This document shows positions 1 to 10,466 of a DNA stretch of 25,118 nt, piece by piece. Origin of the DNA: Rhodosporidiobolus odoratus. Taxonomy: Eukaryota > Basidiomycota > Microbotryomycetes > Sporidiobolales > Sporidiobolaceae. Both the position numbers and the translations under genes were made by a program. The DNA lies in the NCBI GenBank assembly GCA_034387635.1, contig JAOANU010000041.1, positions 1 through 25,118 on the forward strand. Direction: 5' to 3'. The stretch's first letter is position 1. Every line of letters begins with the position of its first letter. A model generated the notes under the pieces. That model saw only the letters and a program-made list of their open reading frames with translations. It was not told the origin of the DNA and did no database searches.

Positions 1-785
1 GGAGAAATTCGAGAGGTCAGCGACTGCCACCGTGGTCTCGCCGATTCAAGCAGTAGAAGGCCGTTCACGTACAATTATCGAGTCTGACCAGCTTTCGCAG
101 GTCGTTTGACAGCTACCTGCAACAGCCGTCGCATTCTTAGCCGTTCTTGCGAACAGTTCGAGTGCGAGGACTGCTGCAGATTGGGATGCGTCGCCGTGCT
201 GATTGTAGTTGTCCCTCGCTACGAGTGCTGTCGATCTGCTGCTGCGTGGTAGAGGCGAAGCATAGACTGCGAGGGTGTGGAAGTGAGTATGGAGGAAAGG
301 CGGATAGAGAAACAATGCTACGATGCGTACCTGCCGTAAGCAAAGCTGAGATGCACAAGGTCCTCAGCGTATACATTGCTGAGGTTCTGTAAGGTAGACA
401 GAGATGCACAAGCTAGATGAAGGTGTCAAAGCCATCTCGACCTTGTTGTGTTAGAGGAGAAAGAGACGCCGCTCAGGCCTCGGGGGTCTCGAGCTCTCCA
501 TCCCGGACCCAAAGCAGCTATCCTACGGGCAGGGCAAGGAGCAGATGAACTCAAGAGAGGCGTCAGCCAGGGCCCTCCGTTGATAGGTGAGGGCTGAGGT
601 ATCGGATAGCAGATTGGGAAGGTCAGGGAAAGAAGGAAGCCTGCGCTCGCTCCAGACTGCTTGACCCGAAGGCTTTCCGAGCGAGCGATGCACGAGAGAA
701 GAGAGCGACGGTATATCAGAGGGAACGTGAGGAGATGAGAAGAAGCAAAGACGGGCTTGCAGCCTTGCACCTGTCAGCCAATGCC
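1..785. other. Region without a recognisable gene
   Basis: Only short overlapping open frames (at most about 110 codons) occur on both strands. None shows a familiar domain, and I see no tRNA or repeat. It lies downstream of the minus-strand F-box/LRR pseudogene that ends at 786, so part of it may be that gene's old 3' flank. Confidence 0.5.
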
Positions 786-2229
786 CTACTCCTCATGTTC
801 GTCCGCAGTCTCTCCTACAACCTTGTCCAGTCCCCTGTCCTCCAACAATGCAGCCGCCACATGCTCTCCCACAAATACCCGCAGCTCGTCGTAGTCCTTC
901 ACGACCGTTCCGTAGACGAGCAATGCCTCGATTGCCTCCTTCCTCCAGTCCCTGTATAGCTCAATCGCCTCGACTGCTTTTCCTGTGACCTTGACTCCGT
1001 TCTCGCTGCCTGTAGCGATGAGCTCTTCGACTGAGGTGGTAGAGAAGTACGGATCAGGGTCGGTAAACTCGGGAAGTTCCCACAAGTCGCCAACGCGCTG
1101 GTTGATGCGCGCATGCGAAGGGGCAAGCTTGCCTTTGCTGTCGAGGTGCACACGGTAACCAGGCTTCTCCGGGTTGACGATATCGAGGATGAGGAGAAAG
1201 AGGCCAGGATGGCGAGATGGACCGGAGACGAGGGAGAGCAGCTCGGCGGATTCGACCCTCGCGCCCAAGCCAAAGGTGAGGGAGGAAAGGAGGGGAAGAG
1301 AGCGGAGGTTCATGAAGAGAGTAGTATGACTGAAGATACCTTCGCCGAGGTACAGGTGTATTAGAAGGGAGAAGCGGGGAAAGAGATGGTCGCAAGGCAC
1401 GGAATAGTCGTCAAGCTCTGCAACCGTGCGGAGTGCAAGCGAGGTCAAGGGGGACTGCTGTCTGATGTGTGAGAGGGGCTAAACGAAGTCGGGCTCTTCG
1501 TAGTCGTCATCAACGTCAAGCGACTTGGGCGCTTGGCTGGTGTTGACCAATCGTGCTAGGTCGCGTGGAAGGCGGTTTGAGGTGACGGTGAGGTTGACAA
1601 GGTAAAGCAGGGAGGGCGAGGTTGTCTCTGCTGAAGACACGTCGTCAGGCGAGATGACAAAGCTGAGATCGAAAGTCAGCGAAGCGATGGAAGGTGTGTG
1701 ATTGAGCTGACGGAAACGATAAGGATTGACGGGGCTTTCCCAGTCTTCGGGGATCGGGATTACGAGGGCTTGTAACGTGGCTGAGACGACCCCGGGAGAG
1801 GCCGAAGAGAGGAAGAAGTTGCGCAGATCGGAACAATCCACCCGGAGGTGAAGCTGAGAAAGGCGTGTAAGGGAGGAGCAGAGCTGTTTGAGGCATCCAA
1901 TATGGGTTGCTTTCGCTTTGGGTTCAAGGTTATCGACCGAAAGAGTGTCTACCAGACCTCCTAAGGCTGGGCACTTCTGCACGATCTTCCCGAAGCTGCG
2001 AAACTGCTCATGTGAAAACAGTTCGAAATGCTTCAACTGCCCGGTGGTGAAAGGGGAGAAGGCCGCGACATATGAAGCCGGTAGTAGAGTGCTCTCCGTC
2101 GTATGCGAGCTCGAGGATGTCGTTGAGTGACTCGACTGGAAGGCGCGAGAGGTGATCCTGTTTGTGGAGGAGAGGGTCAGCGCAACGACGTGGAGCAAGG
2201 GGAACAGACTCACTTTGGATATCAGACAT
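786..2229 (-). pseudogene. F-box/LRR-family protein, decayed (copy A)
   Basis: Read on the minus strand from the ATG at 2229. The first frame contains an F-box-like segment (LSRLPVESLNDILELAYDGE followed by a GFICRGLLPF-type stretch) and stops at about 2008. The LRR-like remainder (SFGKIVQKCPALGGLV, then LTRLSQLHLRVD and similar leucine-spaced segments) continues in the next frame. The switch falls at a run of four T residues on the coding strand (2015-2018), where one extra base would explain it. A TAG at 1479-1481 then interrupts this second frame, which otherwise stays open to 786 through a C-terminal segment (AELDDYSVPCDHLFPRFSLL onward). F-box proteins normally act as substrate receptors of SCF ubiquitin ligases. 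With one frameshift and one nonsense codon this copy is probably inactive, unless a transcript avoids both. A GTGAGT...CAG pair near 2160-2214 could be an intron, but using it does not restore the F-box frame. Confidence 0.65.
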
Positions 2230-2302
2230 CCTTCGTAGCACCGTACGCGCTATGTTACCCTCTGCAAGCGAATGGGAGAATGTGGGAGGAAGGGAAACGA
2301 TT
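1486..2302 (-). repeat. Inverted segmental duplicate, copy A
   Basis: This stretch, read on the minus strand, matches 9652-10466 on the plus strand closely over about 0.8 kb. The match covers upstream non-coding sequence (the motif cacattctcccattcgctt occurs in both) and the F-box/LRR coding part. Similarity by eye is very high over the first 600 bp and weaker toward the far end. Confidence 0.85.
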
Positions 2303-2610
2303 CGGCCAACTGATGAAACTTGGCTTTCAATCTCTTGTTACTCCGCTCGATACGCCTCTGAGCCTGCAGAAAACCGCTGTATGTACTACTGCATTCTCCA
2401 GCTTGCTCCCAGAAGCTGAAGTTCGCCTGCCCAGGGCCTGACTAGCAAGCTCTTCTCGAGGAGGTTGGGGGATACAGATTCGAAGACTAGGTCCGCTATC
2501 AGCATTCCACGGCGTTCCGACAAGCTCCAGACACTGACGTATCACTCGCAGCCAAGCACTCACTCAATCTAGAACGGATCAATCCATTTCAGCCGTTTTA
2601 ACCGACTAAA

Positions 2611-3240
2611 ATGCAACTCCCTCTTCCCAACGAAATCCTCAGCGACATCTTCCGCCACCTTAACGGAGACAAGCAAACACTAGTCTCCCTCTGCCTCGCC
2701 ACCCGCGGTCTCGCTCACGTCGCCCGTCCTTTCCTCTACTTCAATCTCCCTCTCCCCTTCGTCCACGGTTGGCGCGACAAGCCCGGATCTGGCCTTGTCC
2801 TTGTCCTTGACTCTGCCACGTATGCGAGGTTTAGTGCAGTGACGAGAGATGAAGCGAGAGTGAGCTTGAAGAGGGCTGTCAAGATGGTCGAGTTTTCCGG
2901 TGATGGGAAAAGATCGGCAGGGGAGCTTACCCAAAGAGGCTCGATTGGTCGCCCAAGACGGTACTCGAGATGCTGTTCAACGAGTGCGAGAACCTATACA
3001 CTCTGAGTGTCGGTGATCTCCTGGCAGCTGAGCTGGTCGCTGCTCTTTCCCCCAATTCCACCTCTCCCTCGCTCAGATCCCTCGCCGGTTCAACGTTCCT
3101 CCCCCCTGAACTTCTACAGTCTCTTAGCCGTACCTCTTGTGACAAGCCTCACGTCCCTTGACCTCCGCCTCGGTGCACAGCGAGTCTTACGATATCTCGC
3201 TCTTTGCCAACCTTCGCGCCCTCCTCCTTGAAGTCCCGCA
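2611..3240 (+). pseudogene. F-box protein fragment, frameshifted
   Basis: The ATG at 2611 opens a frame of 131 codons beginning MQLPLPNEILSDIFRHLNGD, a clear N-terminal F-box core (LPxEIL...IF.HL), followed by a CLATRGLAHVARPFLY segment. After about 2910 the family-like sequence leaves this frame. A segment WSPKTVLEMLFNECENLYTL, continuing into GDLLAAELVAALSP and leucine-rich sequence, lies in another frame to about 3160. A further piece (ISLFANLRALLLEVPHEAAH) is in a third frame to about 3240. At least two frame breaks therefore separate the F-box from its leucine-rich C-terminal part, and no plausible intron bridges them. It is divergent to copy A, with a gap of about 380 bp. It is likely a relic of an SCF substrate receptor. 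A short product carrying only the F-box (131 residues) remains possible. Confidence 0.6.
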
Positions 3241-3530
3241 CGAAGCAGCTCATGGAGCTCGCGACCTCCCGCAACAATAAGGCTGTTCATGTCATGCATT
3301 CTGGACTATTCCCTTCTGTCTGCGGACGTGCGAGCCTGAGAGACCGCGACATCCCGCAAAAGCGTGTACAGCTAAGGCGCGAGCGGAGCAGCGATGACTG
3401 AAACCGGCCGAACGCGAAACCCTGAGGTAGAAAAGGACAGGTATACAGCGCCTCCCTCGCCACTAGGCTCGCTTGTGTTTTTGATACAAAGACCTACCCC
3501 AAGTCATCCCCGTTCAATAACCCGACAAAC

Positions 3531-4987
3531 TTAGATTCCCCGCCCGCGTGCGCCCCTTCCCCTCCCTCCACCCCTGCCGCCTCCACCGCGTCCGCCGCGA
3601 CCACCACGCTCGGCGCCGCGTCCACGAACGGCGGCCTGAATGTCGGGAGAGTCGGGACGGATAGTAAGGGAGTGCAAGAGGAGCACAAAGTAAAACGTGT
3701 AAAGTCAAAGGAATGAGCGGGGAGGAGGGTAAAGCGAGTAAGGCGACGTCGGGTCATCAAGGTGCAGAAGAGTGGAGAGATCGAAAGTGGGGTGTCACGT
3801 GGGGACGAGCAGGGTCGGCAATCGAATGTTGTGAAGAGGTTTGGGTATCATTTCGGAGCGGAAAGGCGTTTTGTCAGTACACATCCTTGCCGCATAATAA
3901 TAGAGAATGGGGAAGAGCAGAGAAAAGGAGGATCCGAACGCACCCCAACCTTCCTCTTCGGCTTTGGCGCATCATCAATCAACAAGGTATCCAGGGGCAA
4001 CGAATCGGGCAGGATAAAGTAGCGAACGTTGTTGCCTCGAATGGCGAGCGAGTCGAGCGATACCGGCTCGCGGGAACGGACCGTCATTCGGACGGTTTTC
4101 AGGTGCGTGTTCATTGACGGGTCGACACCTGGGAGGGCCGAGAGATCGGGTGTATTGGGAAAGTGGACGTGCGGAGGGCGCAAGATGCGGTCGAGTAGGG
4201 GTGCGGAGCGAGTGACATAGCCGGGTGAGGTCGAAGGTGGATCAGGGAGGCCAAGATGAGGGGAATGAGTTGCGAAGTTCGAGGGGAGCAAAAGGAGGAA
4301 GAACACGTACCGGTGATCGTTCCATGCACGGTTGTTCCGTTCTTCAGCTCGATCGTCACCGTTTCGTTGTTGAGCTTCATCTGCGGGGGCATAACTGAGG
4401 TTAGTAGGCTAGTAGGCTGCATGCCTACAGAGACACGGCAGAAAAAGGGAGAAGCAAAGAAGAAAAAAGCGACGAACCAGGAACCTGTTTGACATTAGCG
4501 CCGTCGATGGTGCGCGAAGACGGGTCAAGAGAGGGCAAGGCGATGAAAGTCAGTACCTGTTCTGGCATGCTTGGCAGGCCTGAAGTGCTGAGATGGCCAC
4601 CGCAACCAGAATCTCCGTCTATGACCGCGTTCCACCCTTCCCTGACAGGCGCACTCGTCGTCCCGCAGCGGCAAGTAGAAGCATTGCGAGTCCCGTTGAG
4701 ACGCGGCAGTGGTGCATCCTACTTGTTGCTGCTGAGTTGCGATCAAGGTGAGGCTGGCGAGAGGGTCGACGAATACTACTTGACAGGTCGGCGTGCGTGT
4801 ATCCCCGCGCCGCACACATGGCTACTAGACTCTAGCGGCTATCCCCCCCAGCTGCCAGCAGTTGTTGTGGTCGAGTTGGCTCATCGCATCCCACTTCCGC
4901 CCATGTTGTGAAACGAGGCGGTCTCTGCTGGCGCACTGAGTGACTCGACTGAGCTTCGAAGGGAATCGCGTACCGTACGAGCTTCAT
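3531..4987 (-). CDS. SMD1: Small nuclear ribonucleoprotein Sm D1 (126 aa, 5 exons)
   Basis: Core Sm protein. It forms the heptameric ring on U1, U2, U4 and U5 snRNAs in the nucleus and is essential for splicing in characterised fungi. Exons on the minus strand: 4987-4974, 4484-4478, 4380-4311, 4128-3944, 3635-3531; they total 381 nt, ending in TAA. The protein begins MKLVRFLMKL and carries the Sm1 motif ([18 protein letters not shown], residues about 15-32), the Sm2 motif ([15 protein letters not shown], about 60-75) and an Arg-Gly-rich tail (about 93-126), the substrate type for symmetric arginine methylation. Human SmD1 is 119 aa, so the length fits. Donors are gtacgc, gttcgt, gtacgt and gtgcgt; acceptors are CAG or CCAG, with ctaat and ctaac branch points before exons 2 and 3. 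Introns are 489, 97, 182 and 308 nt, long for this window. The gene is divergent from STE50, with about 1 kb between the two starts. Confidence 0.93.
4478..4484 (-). other. SMD1: 7-nt microexon of SMD1 (exon 2)
   Basis: The seven bases GTTCCTG are flanked by aaacag upstream and gttcgt downstream, with a ctaat branch-point match 10 nt before the acceptor. They supply exactly the Phe-Leu of the conserved MKLVRFLMKL start, split as CG|G TTC CTG|ATG. Joining exon 1 directly to exon 3 would give CGA TGA, an immediate stop. Confidence 0.85.
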
Positions 4988-6003
4988 GGTGACTTGTAAC
5001 TATGTGTGTTGTATTGGGGTGCGAGTGAGGAGGAGAGGCGGATCCAGATTTGGCTCCGCCATCACCACATCGTCAAACGTGTAGCCTGCTTAAACTTGCT
5101 GACAGACTATTACAGCTTCAAGCTACCGTCCGCAAGAACACGCACGCGGTACAACGTCATGTCCCGGCTTCCTCACCGCTCTTCGTTTCCTTCCTCTCCC
5201 CAGTCATTTCAGGGCACACGCATGCGCCAGCTGGCATGCCGATCGACCGTGTAGACGTCTGTAAAAGTGGGCGCCGTAGCTGACTTAGCTGGGGGCGATG
5301 TTGAGGCGGCACTGTCGGACGACATCACAGGTGCGCTTTCTTTTCCACCCTTCTTTACCCAATTCTGCTGACCAGACCACCCCGCAGGCCGCCCATCTTC
5401 GCCAAAGCTGGCTGTTCACTACCGTGCTCGACCTAGGGCGCTTGTACCCTCGCGCTGCGTCTCAGCTCCGCCTTTCTACCGCACTGCTATCTCTCGACGG
5501 GTCATTGAGCGTCTCAAGGGCCTCACGTATTGTCCGAAGCTTGTCAGCCGAAGTCGACAGTCAGAGAAGCTTGCGGACGGCTCTGTGACCCAGCCTCTAC
5601 GCCTGGCACTGCTCAGCGAGGTTGCCGAAACTTGTTTCTGCGCTTTTCTCGCTCGCTCCCTCGCACCGTCCTCGCCTCTCGCTCCGTGGCCTTTCCCTGC
5701 TGTCTGTACACCAATTCCTTGAGCGTCCTGATGGACACAAGTCGCTGCTACTGTCTCCGTGACTGCTGCTAGCGGAGAGTACCGCGGCAATCTTCTTTTC
5801 AGGGCCTTTCTCTTCTCGGGAGGGAGCTTTACTGGCCAGTGGAGCTCGCGCGAAGACCAGCGGGGACCATGCGTACGTCTGCTGCAATGCGACTCCGTTC
5901 AGATCATTCTGCGTTGAACCGGTATCGGAAGTTCTCTCGCCGCAGTTGACGCTTACACCCTTCTTGCGTCTGCCCTCAAGTCTCTCCGACTAGCTGGCTG
6001 GCT
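4988..6003. promoter_or_regulatory. Divergent intergenic region, SMD1 / STE50
   Basis: One kilobase separates the two start codons, which point away from each other. It must hold both promoters and 5' UTRs. Open frames in it (for example on the plus strand from about 5298 to 5588) show no recognisable domain, and no TATA box or other element stands out to me. Confidence 0.45.
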
Positions 6004-9000
6004 ATGACAGATCCACTAGCACTATTCAGTGACTCATACACCACAGACTCGCAAGCAGACGGAGCTGGAGGAGATCTAGATCTGTTGACGCTGTCCCCCT
6101 CCAGAGTTCATCAATTGTTTTGCTCTCTAGGCTTCGGATTGGAGAGGTATGAGGGTCAACTCGAAGGTGAGCTACTCGATCCTTCCCTTTCTCACTAGCC
6201 CAGCTAGTCTGTTGCGTACTCTGACGCTGTTATTGCTGTGTCTCTCGATCAACCTCCTCTTTCCCTCGTCTGCGTCCTTCTCTGCCTCTGTCCCGCTCCC
6301 ACGCCTGCGGCTTCACTCACACGCAACCCCGCTTTCCCCGCTACCCCAAACCCGAGCAGAACATGGCATCTCAGGCGACGTCCTCATTCACCTCGATCAC
6401 TCTTCGCTCAAGGAAATTGGCATTCAAAGCGTCGGGCAGAGGTTGGCAGTCTTGAGAAAAGTGTACGACATGAAGATGAGTCAGGGTATCGAGCTGGAAG
6501 AGGGGGCGTGGAAGCCGCCTTGTGCGTTGATTCCTTTTCCCGTTCCCCGTTGGGCTGCCCGTTTTCCCAATTTCGCGACGACCGCCGAGAAACCGCTGAT
6601 CACCAATCGCACTACACCAATCGCACTATGCGTACGACAGCCGAGGAGTACGATCTCCCGCCACAGCAGATGGCAAGTCAGGCAGAGGTTTTGGGCTGGC
6701 TCAGTGAACGAGGTGCGTCCGACTTCCTCGCGCTCTGGAGATGCGCGGCCCCCTGCGCAGTAGGGACATTGCTAACATCTCGCACTTCGCAGACCATCGC
6801 ATTTTGTCCCTCGAGCACGAGGTGCACAACCTGCACTCTGCTTTGATCAGCTTGAGGGAAGAGGCCATTAGCTTGAGCAACGCGGGTCGTGCTGGACCCT
6901 CGGGCAAGGTATGCTTTTCCCGTCACCTGGTGCAGTTCTGTCTGTAGCTGATAATTCATGCCGATTCTCCCGCTCAGCCTCGACCAAACCTCCGCTCGCC
7001 GACTTCCTCCACCTTTCCGCACCCGCTCTCGAATGCTTTAACCCTCTCGCGCTCGAACTCGAACCCGACTCGCCCTCGCAATGCTCCTCCCATCGCTGCC
7101 CTCGCCGTTCCAAACCCGCACACTGCTGCATCAGGTCTGCCCGACTCGCCCGCCTCGCCCACCATCGATTCACCCCGCCTGCTGGGTGGAGGCGAGTATC
7201 AGCAACAGCAGATCGTTCATGGAGGCCAAGAAGGAGCAGGGTCTGCGGCGGCCAACCTCCTCCATCCGGGCGAGTTCAGCATCAACGGCGTTGCAACGCC
7301 TACTACGCCCACCGCGCCCATGCTCATCCACCCAGACTCGCATACAGCTGCTGCTGCAGTAGGACTCGGGACCGGGCAGCGCGCTCACGCACCCCTCCTG
7401 CCGGCATCGGCCAACCCTCTCTCTGCCATGTCTCCCCCTTCTTCCGGTTTGGTCAACACCACGACCTCCTTTGCTGGATCTACTCTCCTCCCTTCCCGCC
7501 CCTCGACCGCGACCGACACTCACACTCCTTCGACCCTATCTTCTTCCGGTGCAGCTCGTACGCGGGAAGGCTCCGCCTCGGGCAACACTCCCGAGAACCC
7601 CTACCGTTCCTTCCGCGTCACTCTCGAAGACCCCACTTACAAAGTCCTCCCCGCCGCTCTCAAGAAATACAAAATCAACGACGACTGGCGCCTCTACGCC
7701 CTCTTCATTTGCTACGGCAATACGGAACGCTGTCTGGCCTATGACGAGAAACCACTCCTCTTGTTTCAGAAACTCAAGGACAGTGGGGATAGCCCCGTAT
7801 TCATGCTGAGGCATGTCAAGGATATCAAGAGTCCGATTGCGGTGGCGGCGGGGAAACATGCCAGTCGGAGGGAGAAACGTGCGACCGGGGTGGGAGGGGG
7901 CGTCGAGAGGAGCTTGATGGGGAGTACGAGGGACGGGACACCTGTCCTTGGCGCGAACGGAGGAGGGGCAAGTCAGAGTCAAGGAGGTCAAGCGGCTCAA
8001 GTCGGCGCCAATGGGCTAGCGCCCAATGCGAGACCGACTAGGTTGCATCATGCGCCGGTTCTGCTACCTGTTGGGAAGGACCGTGATGGAGCGAGTGGGG
8101 AGGCAGACGGAGAGAGGAAAGAGGAGAAGGAAAAGACGCTGGGATGGTGTATTGCGATCTATCCGTATTTGGCCGAGAGGGAGGACGAGTTTGATGTAGC
8201 CGTCGGTGACAGTGCGTTGTTCTTCTCTTATTATTTCTATGTCCGCATCTCGACAGAGTCATCGTAGTCGACTTCTCCCATATTACAACAGCCACGCTAA
8301 CCATGACTTTGCTTTGCAGCCTTTGTCATCCTTTCGAAAACGAAAGGCTGGTGGGTCGTCCATCGCGATACTGCGCCGTCCCTTTCCTCCTCAACGTCGT
8401 CGGATCACCACTCTCCTGCGGCCCGCCGCTCCGCCTGGGTGCCCGCCGGTTGCCTCCTCGAAACTTCCGTGCCGCCGCTTTCCCTGCTTTCCTCGACCAC
8501 TTCCTCTTCCTCTCCCGACATGTCAAAGTCCTCTTCTTCAGGCGTACCACCTCACGAAGGCAACGCCGCTGCAGTCCCCATCTTACCCTCCTACGTCGTC
8601 TCGGTGTCTACGCCCGGAATTTGCTTGATGGATTACTCTCCGAGGGGTCAGGGCGAGTTGGAAGTGAGGAAAGGACAGCCGCTCAGGATCTTGAAGAGGT
8701 ACAATCATTGGAGCTATGCGGTCAAGGACGACGGCGGAAGGGGTTGGGTGCCAAGTTGGTGCGTGCCTCTTCCCATGTTCTTCCCATGTTCTTCCCTTGC
8801 TTCTACGCTTGCAGCCGCTCGCTTTCTTCCTCGGTGCCGAAGGAGAATTGTCACTGAATATCACGTGCTACCACAGGTTCTGCGGCCGCGCAAATAAAGG
8901 CGACGGCACTCCTACCACACCGACAATCTATGCGTCTCAAGCCGCCTCGCAAGCCCAATCCGCCCCCTCCTCCACTCTCCTCTCCTCCTCTTTCGGTCCT

Positions 9001-9210
9001 TCTTCCTCTTCCGCTCTCACTCCTTCCTCCTCGGACTCGAGGCCGTCAACAGCGCCTTCGACCAGCTCGGGAGGTGGACCGAAACCACTTTTGGCCAGTT
9101 TGGCGGTACCGCATGGGGTTAGTGGAGGGGGGCCCAAGAGTGCTGGGGCTGTGGTGGAGGGAGCTGGAGGAAGTGAAGCGGGTGGAGCCGCGGATGGGGA
9201 GGAGGCGTAG
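6004..9210 (+). CDS. STE50: Ste50/Ubc2-type MAPK adaptor, SAM-RA-SH3-SH3 (839 aa)
   Basis: Cytoplasmic adaptor expected to link Cdc42/Ras signalling to the Ste11-class MAPKKK in mating and filamentation. Exons 6004-6166, 6360-6521, 6641-6712, 6793-6908, 6978-8211, 8320-8758, 8877-9210; total 2520 nt, ending TAG. Order: SAM domain (about 30-105; LIHLDHSSLKEIGIQSVGQR is its C-terminal helix), a coiled-coil-like segment (about 133-160), a long Ser/Pro/Thr-rich linker with a short QQQQ run, a Ras-association domain (about 378-455; FRVTLEDPTYKVLPAALKKY), a basic and Gly-rich linker, SH3-1 (about 559-630; AIYPYLAEREDEFDVAVGD, GWWVV, WVPAGCLLE) and SH3-2 (about 681-730; LMDYSPRGQGELEVRKGQ, WVPSWF), then a Ser/Gly-rich tail. 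Ascomycete Ste50 lacks SH3 domains; two C-terminal SH3 domains are known from basidiomycete Ubc2, which supports the taxonomic call. SH3-1 carries a Ser-rich insertion (about 602-620). All six introns close in phase. Confidence 0.92.
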
Positions 9211-9651
9211 CTTGGGTCTGGGTTTGGCTTGGATGCTTGAAGGAACCACCGAATGAGAACGAAATCGCGATTGACCCTGGAGGTCCATTTCTCCCCGGTG
9301 CGTGGTTTGTGGTCAGGAAAACGTCCTTACATGGTGTTGACAACCGTGGTTCATGCCGGGCGGAAGCGGCCGAATTGCGGAGGCCACACACGAGAGACGG
9401 GAGAGAAGGAAAAAAGGCCGATCCGCAATTGACGACCCATCACAAGGACAGGGTCACCGTCTGCACCCGTGTCCGATGCAGCAAGAGAGCCTCGTGCTCG
9501 ATTGCGTCCCTCCGCGAACAATCGAGTGAAGGAAGCGTTTGCCTGAGTTCGCGATCAATGGATATGGGATTCTACTCTTCCACACTTGCTCGCTTCTCCT
9601 GAGACTCGTACAAGGCCACGATCCATACAACAGTCCGCACAATGCATGAAG
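9211..9651. other. Intergenic stretch, STE50 3' flank
   Basis: No domain or RNA gene was recognised. It presumably carries the STE50 3' UTR and ends where similarity to the inverted duplicate begins. Confidence 0.4.
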
Positions 9652-10466
9652 AACGCTTTCCCTCCTTGCCACATTCTCCCATTCGCTTGCAGAGGGCAAC
9701 ATAGCGCGTACGGTGCTACGAAGGATGTCTGAATTCCAAAGTGAGTCTGTTCCCCTTGCTCCACGTCGTTGCGCTGACCCTCTCCTCCTCAAACAAAATC
9801 ACCTCTCGCGCCTTCCAGTCGAGTCACTCAACGACATCTTCAGCCTCGCATACGACGGAGAGCACTCTACTACCGGCTTCGTATGTCGCGGCCTTCTCCC
9901 CTTTCACCACCGGGCAGTTGAAGCATTTCGAACTGTTTTCACATGATCAGTTTCGCAGCTTCGGGAAGATCGTGCAGAAGTGCCCAGCCTTAGGAGGTCT
10001 GGTAGACACTCTTTCGGTCGATAACCTTGAACCCAAAGCGAAAGCAACCCATATTGGATGCCTCAAACAGCTCTGCTCCTCCCTTACACGCCTTTCTCAG
10101 CTTCACCTCCGGGTGGACTGTTCCGATCTGGGCAACTTCTTCCCCTCTTCAGCCTCTCTCGGGGTCGTCTCAGCGACGTTACAAGCCCTCGTAATCCCGA
10201 TCCCCGAAGACTGGGAAAGCCCCGTCGATCCTCACCTTTTCCGTCAGCTCAACTACACACCTTCCATCGCTTCGCTGACTCTCGATCTCACATTCGTCAC
10301 CTCACCTGATAGGGTGCCTCCAGCAGAGACAGCTTCGCCTTTCCCTTCTTTACCTTGACAACCTCACCTTCACCTCATACTGCATTCCCCCCTGCCTCGC
10401 ACGGTTGGTCAATGCCTGCCCAGCGCTGCAGTCGCTGGACGTTGATGATAATTACGACGAGCACCG
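9652..10466 (+). repeat. Inverted segmental duplicate, copy B
   Basis: Counterpart of 1486-2302 in the opposite orientation. Homology starts in non-coding sequence about 70 bp before the ATG at 9725 and ends near 10466, just after the segment encoding SLDVDDNYDE (SLDVDDDYEE in copy A). Downstream sequence is unrelated to copy A, so the breakpoint lies there. The C-terminal 0.7 kb of copy A (786-1478) has no counterpart here. Confidence 0.85.
9725..10466 (+). pseudogene. F-box/LRR-family protein, truncated and frameshifted (copy B)
   Basis: The ATG at 9725 opens the same F-box-like segment as copy A (LSRLPVESLNDIFSLAYDGE, GFVCRGLLPFHHRAV) and stops near 9946. The leucine-rich part continues in the next frame to 10358. 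The break sits at the same TTTT run (9936-9939) as in copy A, so this lesion predates the duplication. A second break, private to copy B, lies around 10338-10350, where one more base is present than in copy A. After it the related sequence (LYLDNLTFTSYCIP, then LARLVNACPALQSLDVDD) resumes in another frame. The intron-like CAG of copy A is CAA here. The gene is cut at about 10466. It is very likely non-functional. Confidence 0.65.

Noticed and set aside
2160..2214. Intron in F-box copy A that would rescue its reading frame
   Set aside because: The GTGAGT...CAG pair is plausible, but splicing it shifts the reading into a frame with neither the F-box nor the LRR part, and copy B lacks the AG.
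2162..2441. Plus-strand frames over the start of F-box copy A, repeated as minus-strand frames at 9454-9792
   Set aside because: They look conserved because the DNA is duplicated. They are antisense shadows of the F-box copies and their upstream sequence.
4489..4911. 140-codon plus-strand frame across SMD1 intron 1, and C/D snoRNA in that intron
   Set aside because: The frame is antisense within a well-supported intron and has no recognisable content. No C box (RTGATGA) was found on the SMD1 strand.
5298..5588. 97-codon open frame between SMD1 and STE50
   Set aside because: No domain, no family resemblance and no splice context; GC-rich sequence yields such frames often. Treated as promoter/UTR.
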